A stretch of 64,000 nucleotides of DNA from Paraspadella gotoi (lineage: Eukaryota > Chaetognatha): NCBI GenBank assembly GCA_051294375.1, contig JBJCIZ010000239.1:1754581-1818580 (forward strand), read 5' to 3'. Below are positions 27,601 to 37,071 of this stretch, piece after piece. The notes below the pieces were generated by a model that was given only the letters and a program-made list of their open reading frames with translations, made no database searches and was not told the DNA's origin. Every line of letters starts with the position of its first letter. Within the stretch, counting starts at the first letter, position 1. The position numbers were made by a program, and so were the translations under genes.

Positions 27601-30600
27601 CGCAGCCAAAAGACTTGCTCCGGCGACTGAGTCGAGAGCTTCCATCTACTCTAGTCTTCACGGACGACGGCGCCGTCGCGAGATCGCCGCCGCAAAGAAC
27701 GCCGCGAGAACGGCGATTGACGCCGGCTCAGGGTTCGCTCGTGGATTCTACCGACATCTTCGAAGCCAACCAGCGCACTTTCGCCGCCAAACCGGCCGCC
27801 TTTATCAAAAGCGAGCAGACGTTCGAGAGGGGTCAAAACGCCTTCAAGAAAGGCCCCAGCACCTTTGAGAGAGGGCAGAACGCCTTCAAAGTCGGGCCCG
27901 ACACTTTCGAGCAAAACCAAAAGACATTTCTCGACGGTCAAAACATGTTTCAAGAAGGGAGGGAAGTGTTCAAGACGAGCAACGACGCGTTCCAAGCTGG
28001 ACAGCGGCGTTTCGATCGCGGCAAGGAAGCCTTCGAGCAGGGACAGACCCGGTTTCAACGGACGCGCGGGTCGACGGATGCTTTGGGAGACAGCGACATC
28101 GGACTCAATGTCGGAGGGACGGCGAAGGCTAAAAAGAAGATTTCGGACGCGTCCTTCGCGAGCGTCAAAACTGTTGCTTGAATTTAAAAGTCTTTTTTAT
28201 AGCACATTTGGTTGTTACGTGTTGCATGACATTTTTTTGTAAAGAATGTAAAAATTGCCATATTACAAAATTTTTAACCTTCTCGCACGACTTCGTTGTG
28301 GATGAGACAGTGCAGAAAAAACAAAGTGAAAAAACTTTCTATTATTTAATAATGTCGCCGCTTAGCCGTTGCAAGTAAGATTTATGGGCCCTTCCATAAT
28401 TAAGCGTTTTAACTGAACTAGTTAAAAATGTGAAAAAAGCCTACAACGAAATACAGTATGACAAAAAGGTTTAGAATTTGATAAAAAATACGTTTAATAA
28501 TTACATTTATAAATAAGTAAGCCGTTTTGCCGTTGCTAGTAGGATTTAACGAATGTTCTGTGGTGGTATTTTCACACCACCTCACGTCCACGATCATTCA
28601 GCCAATACCATTGGCTCAGAGGGGGAACACACCATCCCAGGCGTTGTGTTCCATCCACAGTCCTAACGACTTCCGTCTGCGTTGGCAAAGCGAGACCGTC
28701 CTAGGGTAACAGCGCCAGTGACTGGATGCGTCACTGAGGGTCGGAAGCCCCCAAAGCCAGCAGTGAGATGCCCCATCCCAATGGGCATCACAGGCAACCC
28801 GGCGGTTGCCATAAGTGGTGGACGTGAGGTGGTGTGAATATATCACCCCCGTTCCATAATTAAGCCTCAATCGTCAAAAATGTAAAAAATTCAAAAATGC
28901 AACACGATACATACAATGCAATAAAGTAGAAAAACTTAGGATTTAATAATAGTAAGAAAAATAGGAGATTTCGGTCTCACCCTCAAACCACAACTCACCG
29001 TAAAACGTGCTGGAGACGTGAAGAAAGTAAGGAAATCTCCGGCAGCGACGCTCGGTGCCGACCTTGCGGCGCGGCTCGCAGATAAACTCGAGATTTCCCG
29101 GTTTGTCGTCGGCGGTGAAGTACTGGAACATCTTGACGCACTCCTCGGCCGTGAGAAGGCCCGACTTGGAGACCCGGTTGGAGAAGTCGGCCAAAGAGAT
29201 GGTCGGCACGCGGATCATGTGAAGGACGGGGCCCAGCATTTTCCGCTTCTGATCCGGGGTCGGTTCGAGGCCGCGGCGGAGGCATTCGGCGGCGGCCCAG
29301 CGGACGGACGCCTTTTTTTTGGAAGGGGGTGTTTGACGGTATTGACGAACGTTGTCATTAACATCGTCATTATTCCTCGTTACCTCGAATAACTTAATCT
29401 CTGGAATGGAAAGGGCGTCTCGTGACACGAGCGACTGGAGGGTGAGATGGTCGACCTCGAGGAAGCCTTCAGAGTTGAGGACCTCTTCCGTGTGGAGGTC
29501 GATGTCCCTCAGGCATTTCTCCGCCAGTTCCTCTTCGTCGTAGAGTTTGGACTAAAAATCGACATTTAAAATTAACAATCAGTAGATCAAAATTAACCAC
29601 ACAACTAAATATCAATCAGTTTTAAAGAAAGGCAAGGATTCCGAAGAAATTAAACGACGAAAAAGTCTATTTTAGAATATTGAATGAAGTTTTCAAAACT
29701 GCCATACCACGAAAATTATAAGCATTCTATTCAATCACAATGAAAGACAAGCACTTAAATGTCATTCAGTATTCACGTCTCTTCACCTGCATCAGAATGA
29801 CGCAGACGTTTTCCGGTTTGAGATTCTTCTCCAAATAATTGATGCACTCGTTGGCCAATGGGTTAACCATGTACTTTTTGGCGGCGTACAACGTCGGCAA
29901 AACGGATTCCGGCTCAAGATTGATTTCCTGTCGAAGTAACAAATAGAAACGAGATGTCGATCTTATTTTTCGTCGTGGATAGCTATTTTCAATGGGTCCG
30001 TCTGTTGTTTTAATTTTTACCATACTCCCAGAATAGGTTAACAAAATAAATGCAAACGAAATTTACTTTCGGATTATAATCCGAGATATTCGATTCACTG
30101 TGGAAATTTACTTATCTTAACCGCATCACAAAATCATTAATGGCGTAATTACTAATTAGGCTTACTATTTTACCTCGCTGTAAATGTAGCGAAGCATCGC
30201 CATAAAAGCCTCGGGATCCACGTCGGGCACCATGATTTCGTCGCCGTCTGGAGAAAGTGAGAAATAGTAGGAGACGATTTCAAACCAATTAAAATTTTCC
30301 AAAATTTTTTTTTTTTCATAAAAAGTTGATATAAAAATATTTCATTAAGTTGTCAAAAATCGGAAAAAACCTATATTTTAAGCTGAAAATTTATTTTGTC
30401 CATTCAATATAGTTTTTTAAATTTTTAACCCTACTTAATGAAAAAAAATTTAAAAATGATTTATATTTTTTTATAGACTTTTGACGAAAAATTCAAATTA
30501 AAATTTAAAAAATCCCATTTTGAAATTTTAGAAATATAGGGTTCTGCGAAAATTAAAAAACATAAAATTAATTTATTTAATATATTATGTTCACTGGTGG

Positions 30601-32710
30601 TACGTTGATCAATGATCATAAGTGGCTATTAGAATTTCGATACGTGACTTTCACTACGCTCCAATTGCTACACCAACACATTTTTTTTCTTTCTATGAAA
30701 TGGCAATACGAACAGAGAACATTTTCCATATCACATTAAAATTATATAAATAGTCAAATATCAAAGTGCACACCTCTTAACAACCAAAGACAAAAGAGTT
30801 ACTTTTGCTTACAATCGTGAACGAACAAGTCTAATAATACATAACTCGCGTAACAATCATTGCAAAAACAAAACTTTATATTATAACAGATTTTAAAAAA
30901 ATTTTGCTTAATAATTTAGTTTTAACTATTGATTTATTTATTACTCCAACTACTGCAATATGCAAATGAGAATAATCCAACCTTTGCTTCTCGACGCGAG
31001 TCCTCCGCAGAACATAGCGTAAAACACGGAGCTGGCGGTGACGAGGACGCACTTGTGCGCCGGGATCGTTCGCATGCCAGCAATGGGTGGCGCCGCGACG
31101 CCACCAGCAGCGACGGCTCCCTCCGGCGTTCCAACCACAAAGTGAACGTCGGCTAGGATCTCGTTGGCGCAGAGCGACGCCATGCGGTCCTTGAGCACGT
31201 GACCCACACCAACCTCCAGCTCGTTGTGAAGGTCGAACGGATTCACTCGCGCCGCGGCGGCGCCGGCGGCGTCCTGGTTCTCGCCGCGAGCGCCGGCGCC
31301 ATGCTGTTGGTGATGATGAAGCGAAAGATGAAGCGCTTGTTGATTTTGCGGAGGTAATTGCTGCGGCTGCTGAGCGTTGGAAACGAGTTGATTTTGTGAG
31401 GGTTGCTGTTGATTCTGAGCCTGGGGTTGGTCAGCGACGGCCACTGCGGCCGCGGCGGGAGGCTGCGACGGTATCGCCGGGCCTGACCGTGAGGATGAAT
31501 TATTGGCGGCCTCCGCAAAGGCTGGCAACTGCGCCGAAGAGTTTCGCGGCGTCGCGGAGTCGGATAAATCGTTTGGAGGAAAAGAGTTGGAAGCCGGGTT
31601 GACGAACTGTTGTTGCGGAGCAATGGAGGGCGCGGCGCGGTTGCTCCACTGAGAAGAACGCGATACGCCGGCGCTCAGCGGGTTAAGACGATCGCTTGCG
31701 GGCTGTTGAGGTTGCGGCGCTCGAACTTTGGCTTTGACGTCGCCGCTTCCGCCCATGGCGCCGCTTCCACCGACTGCTCCCCCAATGGCACCGCTGGCGC
31801 TGGCAGTTCCACCAACGGCGCCGCGAAGGGTGAACTTAGGAGGGAATCTCTCCAAACCGGAAGTAGAGAGAGAAGGCGCCGACGGAGCCGAAGTCGGGCT
31901 CAAAGGATGAACGTTAAATCCTGGTGGAAGGGGACCCGGTCCGGGAAGCTGGGCGGGAAACCAAGGATGGAAATTAAAGAGATCGGTGGTAAGGAAGAAA
32001 AGAGTAACGGGGTGACCGTCTAACTCACCATGGGTCCGGGAAGTATGTTGACCAAAGGCTGTATGTCCGGAGCTGAAGTTGGAAGCGAAAATCTGGGAAG
32101 AAAGTTGATAAATTTCAACCTCGTTTAGAATTTCTGATATATACTTATTACTTATATTTTTCGATTTGATACTCACAAGACTTGTCAAGAGAGACTTTGA
32201 ACGAGTAAGAGAGTAATTATCTCAAAAACAGCAAGAGCAGCGACAAGATATTGCAAAGAAAAAAATACAATAAAGAAGAATCAGTAGGACAAATCTAAAA
32301 TGAGGACGAATGATTGAAAAAAAAAAACAAAAAAACTTACAGAACACCAACTTATTTTTTACGAGTTAACATGAAAACTACAACAATATTGAAATCAGAT
32401 TAAAGTAAAATTAAAAATTCCTTTAACATTCCGACCCCATTCGCGCCCACCTGTGCAAGTGTTCTACATGATGAACTCCTCCCGAGGGACTCCTCCCTTC
32501 CGCGGGAGACAGCCCCTCGACTCCGGCGACTCTCCGACCCGGCGGTTCCGCCCCGAGCGCTTCGTCAACACCCTCATCCCCGCACTCGACGCGCAGCTCG
32601 TTGATAGCGTTCTGCAGATCCTCCTCCAACTCGGGATTCTCTTCCCGTCGCTCTTGGTCCGCGTTTCCTCTCTCAGAGTCTTTACTTCGATTAGGTCTCA
32701 TACGAACCAT
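22860..32710 (-). CDS. BTB-BACK-PHR domain protein (BTBD1/2/3/6 family)
   Basis: Ten exons (32710-32451, 32092-32029, 31948-30982, 30247-30174, 29927-29787, 29551-29384, 29311-28999, 24893-24882, 23896-23627, 22990-22860) join in frame to about 799 aa. A long Gln/Pro/Ala-rich N-terminus (~400 aa) precedes the BTB domain (DRMASLCANEILADVHFVVG, IPAHKCVLVTASSVFYAMF, LRYIYSEEINLEPESVL). BACK follows (YDEEELAEKCLRDID, RWAAAECLRRGLEPTPDQKR), then the C-terminal PHR domain (VAIVGFGLYGWAQG, NVEHGQIPEIIF). Family members are CUL3 ubiquitin-ligase adaptors. Exon 8 is a 12-nt microexon joining phase 1 to phase 1. The ~4.1 kb intron before it contains an oppositely oriented gene. The start lies 146 bp from the MICU stop, with a TTTTTTCCATATACAG acceptor-like site about 40 nt before the ATG. 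A partial inverted copy is at 41088-42800. Confidence 0.9.
24060..24800. repeat. (CT)n simple-sequence tracts
   Basis: Pyrimidine tracts around 24081-24107, 24582-24618 and 24750-24770, in a BTBD intron. They create spurious Ser/Leu-rich open frames and are not coding. Confidence 0.8.
24882..24893 (-). other. 12-nt microexon of the BTBD gene
   Basis: On the minus strand TTGCAG|ACCCAAAGATCG|GTAAAT. The 12 bases encode the centre of TFYG-DPKI-GLHSIAF, joining phase 1 to phase 1 and linking the BACK-side exon to the PHR exon. Without it the PHR-leading strand is four residues short. Confidence 0.75.
25407..28181 (+). CDS. Novel single-pass membrane protein with sushi-like module and Phe-heptad tail (nested gene)
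   Basis: I do not recognise a named family. Exons 25407-25464, 25801-26142, 26212-26294, 26448-26637 and 26932-28181 join in frame to about 640 aa. The start MITQVLLIVSTLFSAGINA is a signal peptide. The ectodomain (~20-260) has many paired Cys. Its last part (TTCRIKC, VVVCRSTAVWRSEP, APPNCG) looks like a sushi/CCP module. A single TM follows (WIAGLTVGSAVGVGLVCFVV, residues ~285-310), then a ~330 aa Ser/Arg-rich cytoplasmic tail. Near its end are 15 contiguous seven-residue units with Phe at position 3 (for example NAFKKGP, STFERGQ, DTFEQNQ, EAFEQGQ). The gene lies wholly in a BTBD intron on the opposite strand. It could be a cell-surface receptor or adhesion protein, but the function is not known. 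Confidence 0.8.
27753..28067 (+). repeat. 15 x 21-bp coding repeat (Phe heptads)
   Basis: Fifteen contiguous 21-base units within the last exon of the nested gene. Each encodes x-x-F-x-x-x-x, many as [x][A/T]F[E/K]xGQ. DNA identity between units is modest while Phe spacing is exact, so the protein pattern is what has been kept. Confidence 0.85.
28362..28480 (+). repeat. Uninterrupted copy of a local ~120-bp duplicated sequence
   Basis: Contains GCCGTTGCAAGTAAGATTTA and TTCCATAATTAAGCG. The same sequence, with mismatches, is split in two at 28521-28557 and 28852-28946 by the element at 28558-28852. Confidence 0.6.
28558..28852 (+). mobile_element. Non-autonomous terminal-inverted-repeat element (MITE-like)
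   Basis: About 295 bp, clearly more GC-rich than its flanks. The left end contains TTCACACCACCTCACGTCCA and the right end its reverse complement, giving TIRs of roughly 28-30 bp with few mismatches. No coding capacity is seen. A neighbouring uninterrupted copy of the flanking sequence (28362-28480) marks the empty site. The element lies in the large BTBD intron downstream of the nested gene. Confidence 0.7.
30250..30980. other. BTBD intron, AT-rich
   Basis: The ~730 bp intron between the BTB-domain exon and the next exon. No gene seen. At 30944-30976 is a fragment matching the hairpin element (minus orientation, CTCATTTGCATATTGCAGTA). Homology with inverted copy B begins at 30768. Confidence 0.6.
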
Positions 32711-32855
32711 AGTTAAAAATTAGTCAATTAAATAGTATAGTACTTTCTGTATATGGAAAAAAAAAAAAGGTTGTCTATGACATTATGATTAACGAACACG
32801 GATCGACGAATGATTAGGCAAATCGTTTACAAAAAAGACATCATTATCATCGATA

Positions 32856-35800
32856 TCATTTTCGACAAAAGCTGCAGACGTTGAAGCCGCCGTTCAAAAC
32901 GTAGCCGACGAAGGCTTTGTACTGCAAACCGAGGCATTTGCTCATCGCTTCGAATTTGGCGAAAAACGAAGGATTCTCTTGCGACGTCTTAAGCCCGAAC
33001 GTCGTTCTCGCCTTCACGAGCTGAGAGAAGCGGATCTCTCATTTGTTTAATTTTTTTTTTAATCTAATTTTTTTAATTAATTGTGCAACCGACCAAGAAA
33101 ATATCCAACCAACCGACCAACCAAATGACCGACCTTTCTAAACGGCCTCTCGCTAAAATCGTTGTCTTCGATGTCGCCCATCATGACGAAGAGCATCTCG
33201 ACAATCTCTTTGCTGAAGCAAAAGACAATGGCCAACGATAACAACCGGTACAACGACAACAACAACAACGGGGCGACCTGAGATCCACTCCCGCAACTTG
33301 CTTGGCCACGTGATGGAAGACGTCCTGAGTGATTTTAACGCCGGCCATGTGGTAACTCTTGAAGGCGATCTTCATGAGGATGGGATAACTAAAGAAGACG
33401 TTGAGCTGGAGGAAGTCGTCGCGAGTGACTCCTTTGGCAAAAGCGAGGGGGGGTAAAGGGGGGGGGAGGTCGGCGAGGGGGGGAAGGGGGGCGAGGTCGG
33501 CGAGTGGGGTGAGGAGATGTGCGAGAAAGAATTCGAGAGTTACGTCAGATCTGACGCGAGTATAACAGGGGGTTATATTTAGAATAGACAATATACAAAT
33601 GACATTGAGGAACTCGATCTAATTTGAGATAATCCACGGATTAATCTGCTACACAAAGATCCCTACCAAAAAGATGTTTGGTTAGTCATTTGCCATAGCG
33701 AAGGAAAGATTTGAAAGGATACGGATGAAGCGTGAAAACGATTCGTACGGGAATATGTTTTCGAGGTCGACGAGTTCTTGTTGTAAAAATTTTTCATATT
33801 TCTCTTCATCTTCTTGATTCGGTTTAACGCGGAGGCGGAGCCGTGGTGGAACTTCGTCATGCTGCGACGAAAGAAAATAATTTGGTTTTTTTTATGGAGA
33901 AAGAAAAAGGAAAAGAATTGCGAAGACCTATCGAGAAAATCGAAACCCGGGATCGAGTCGTATTCGTCGGGCCTGACAAACAAAAAAAACACAATACGTT
34001 TTCAAAACACGCTATTGTTCGGGCAATGTCGAAAACCTCACATGTACGAGTCAAATTCCAAAGAATTGACTTCTGCTTTGAGCCGTCTCTGAAAAGTGAT
34101 GAAATCTTCCACCGCCATGCTTTGATCCAAATTGGGTCCGAAAAAAAACTTGGCCACGCGAGTTTTGGGGGCGTTCTGTCGGAAGACAACAAATAAATAG
34201 CTGCCCACCCGATTCTGATTAGACGTGAATGTAACCGAGTGAATGTTGAGAATGCTGCTGCCGTGATCCCGATGCTTCTTCCACATTTCCGTCTGACCCA
34301 ACATCACGCTTTCGATCAAGTGAAATTTGCGGGCGTCGATCAACCCGTTGCCGTCGTCGTCGAAAAGACTGGAGGCGAAAACAACAACGACTCTCTCTTG
34401 GGACAGCGAGCAAGAGACCTCGTTATATAGGACCTTCACAATCTCGTTATAACCGATTTCTCACTTGAACGCCATTCGAAAGTGACGAACGGGATGCGTG
34501 AGAACCATCACCAGGAAAATGTAATCGGCGTAGTTGATGAGGCCGTCGGGACTGATCATGAAAAACGTTGAATCCGGCATCAAGTCGCAGACAATCTGTT
34601 CAGGTTTAGATAAATGTTAATAATAAGAATAATAAAACTAAGGGAGTTAATGGGGGCTCTAATAACGAGTACATTGAAGACTCGAAGTTGAAAGTCGATG
34701 AGAAAGAGACAATACAGACGACCAAACTTGTTTCAAATAAAACAAACATACTACCAAAGGACCCAACCGTGTCTGATTCAGCATCGAAAGTTCGGAAACT
34801 GTCCAGCCCCAGCCCGTCCGGCTGGATGCTGTTGGGAGAGATGGATCTGACAAAATCCTCCGGATTCATGAAGGTTCGAGTTTTGACGCCCGAGTGATGA
34901 CGGATGTCGTGATGCGAGTGATGTCCGTGATGGCCGGACTGAGGGTTTGTGTGTGTGGGATGGTCGTAGGTGTGGGGGGTAGATAGAGATGATTATAAGC
35001 TTTAGTGAAGATGATTAAACGAAAAAGAAAAGGAAAATTTTTTTAGAAAAGTCAACGGTATTTACAAAAGACCTTGTGATGCTTGTCGTCCTCCACTGTC
35101 TGAAGCGTCGCAAAATAACGGAAGATCTGTTACCCATGAGGGGGGGGGGTGAAGTCGCAGGAAAAATCATGTTGGAATCAGTTATCGTGACTCCTTCACT
35201 AACACAACCTTGTCCGGCGTCGAAAACATCCGCAACCGATTTTCATAGGCGACGATGTGTCTCTCTCGAAATCCTTTTCGCGCTCTCAGGATGTGCAGTG
35301 AGAGTTCGTCCGGCGTGGCGTAGGGATCGTCGGAACCGGTGAAAATCTTAAAGAGTTATAGTTAACGAGAATTCGTCGAACGATCGATTGTGATCCGTTA
35401 ATCGCAAACCTTTCGATAATTGTGATTCTTCAGGTTATCGTCCGTGACGCATCGTTCCTCAGAATGGCTCACGTACTCTCCGTCGTCCTTTATTCTCACG
35501 GTGCAATGCATGCCTCCTGAGAGATCGATCACCCCCCAACCGTTCGTCAACTCTCCCTTCAAATCTGAGATTTCTTAGAAAACCCGACCCTTTCTGGTGA
35601 GGATGGCGCATTTGGCCGAATGCCTGACGATCGGCGGGAAATCGCCGGGCGGTTCGTCGGCGTCCTTTCCACCGCCGAAGGGCGTCGATTCTTCGTCGGC
35701 GTCGGACACTTGGGCGTCGTCCTTATGAGCGGCGTCGTGGCCGCGGACGCCGTAGTGGTCGCCGCAGATCGTCCTCAGCATGACGATGAGGGCTCTGACG

Positions 35801-36463
35801 AAGAAGGCGACGATGCCGTCGCTTCGATCGGGATCAGAGTCGCCGGAATCGCCGGAATCGCCGGAGACGATCTTGTCCTCGATCTCTTCGTCTTTCCGGT
35901 CCTCGATGGACAGGGCAATTCTTTTGCGTTTCCGGTCCAAGAGCTAACATCGGCGAATGGGAGATGGAGATACGGTGGAGTTGAGGTAAAGTGAGAGGAG
36001 GCAGGAAAAGAGCGAATGAAGATCGGAAGGCAGAGCGAGAAGAGTTTAATAATAAAAGAAAAAGAGCGGAGTGGAAAACAGAGACCGATTGGGCGGCGGA
36101 AAGAAATGTTTTTAAGAAGACAGCGAACCGAAAATCGAGCGAGAGAAGCGAACGAAAATGTGGGAGCGAGAGAACAACGAAGAAAATCGAGGGAGAAACG
36201 AACGAAAATCGAGGGAGAAACGAACGAAAATACGAGCGAGAAGCGAACGAAAATTCGAGCGAGAGCGAAGCGAAAATCGATGGAGAAACGAACGAAAATC
36301 GAGCGAGAAGCGAACGAAAATCGAGCGAGAAGCGAATGAAAATCGCAGGAGCAGACGACACGAAAATCGAGCGAGAAGCGAACGAAAATCGGGCGAGAAG
36401 CGAACGAAAACCGAGCGAGAAGTGAACGAAAATCGAGGGAGAAACGAACGAAAATCGAGGGAG
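32856..36463 (-). CDS. MICU-type mitochondrial calcium uptake regulator, copy A (5' exon cut by gap)
   Basis: MICU family EF-hand regulator of the mitochondrial calcium uniporter. Thirteen exons are readable (35943-35589, 35564-35410, 35346-35209, 35126-35073, 34938-34768, 34595-34465, 34368-34236, 34175-34042, 33972-33928, 33861-~33749, 33431-33278, 33212-33134, 33020-32856). With exon 1 as seen in copies B and C the product is about 688 aa. Hallmarks are GFRERHIVAYENRLRMFSTP, IFRYFATLQTVEDDK, MNPEDFVRSISPN, LINYADYIFLVMVL, KFFFGPNL and SYHMAGVKITQDVF. The first EF loop reads DDDGNGLIDARK (Lys at position 12 instead of Glu) and the second GDIEDNDFSERP, so both are degenerate. A 24-nt intron is needed between the first two listed exons. 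Intron 1 is a 22-bp minisatellite that runs into the gap. The donor near 33749 is uncertain. Confidence 0.85.
33584..33652 (-). repeat. Dispersed hairpin/octamer element in MICU intron
   Basis: Reads on the minus strand from GTAGCAGATTAATCC through ATTATCTCAAATTAGATCGA and TTCCTCAATGTCATTTGTAT. The same element is in inverted copy B. Copy C breaks off right at its outer edge. Confidence 0.7.
36116..36463. repeat. 22-bp minisatellite in MICU intron 1 (copy A)
   Basis: About 15 units of GAACGAAAATCGAGCGAGAA + GC, with a GAGGGAGAAAC variant. The unit length is not a multiple of 3 and lacks stop codons in several frames, so long fake open frames cross it. The array ends at a 25-N gap. Confidence 0.95.
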
Positions 36464-36488
36464 NNNNNNNNNNNNNNNNNNNNNNNNN
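36464..36488. other. Assembly gap, 25 N
   Basis: Exactly 25 N between the truncated minisatellite of copy A and the first base of inverted copy B. Confidence 1.
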
Positions 36489-36730
36489 TATTCTCCAAGG
36501 TAAAGAACGACTCACTCGGAGTCGCTGACGATTCCGACTCTGACGAAGCCGTGGACGAGGAAGAGGAAGAGGAGCACAAGGAGAATCTGGCCTGGGCTCT
36601 GCAAATGATGGAACTGAAAGACGCGGAGTTGTACAACGAGGACGAAGACGTCGGCCCTCCCTGCGGCCTCGATAGAAAGGGCCGGCCTAAAAAGGCTGGG
36701 CCCGTTGTCAAGCCTCTCATGGAATTGTAG
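36489..36730 (+). CDS. 3' end of an unidentified gene upstream of MICU (in copy B)
   Basis: An open stretch from the gap edge to a TAG, about 80 codons. It has an acidic run (DEAVDEEEEEE), then KENLAWALQMMELKDAELY, GPPCGLDRKGRPKKAG and VKPLMEL. It is on the MICU strand, 340 bp before MICU exon 1. The same sequence is at 48060-48296 (minus) in copy C and stops at the same base. I do not recognise the protein. Confidence 0.45.
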
Positions 36731-37071
36731 CCCGGTCGAGAATCAGCACGGGGTATGAGATATTGTTCGCGCCTTTCCCCTTTCCCCTTCTCATTTTTCA
36801 AAACATCGATTGACGGTGGAAACTCTTATTTTTCGATGTTTTGAGATAAAAAAAAAACAAAACAAAACGAAACTTCAATGTAAAAAATCCTTTAAAAAAA
36901 AAGGTGTCGATTTTAATCTCAGTTTTTCTTTTAATTTGTATGAACGCAGTTTTATTTTCCCCCAGTTTCAAAAAAAACGATAATTTTTTATTTTTGATCT
37001 TCTTAACTTTTTAACCCCGAATCCTCTCCTTTCCTTCAGATCGTTGAATTTCCTTAAAATAAAGACAGACT

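Noticed and set aside
31396-32023. Plus-strand frames opposite the BTBD N-terminus
   Set aside because: Shadows of a low-complexity Pro/Gln/Ala-rich coding exon.
36016-36730. Long Arg/Glu-Lys-rich open frames over the minisatellite, on both strands and in all copies
   Set aside because: The 22-bp unit has no stops in several frames, so open frames arise automatically; the region is MICU intron 1.
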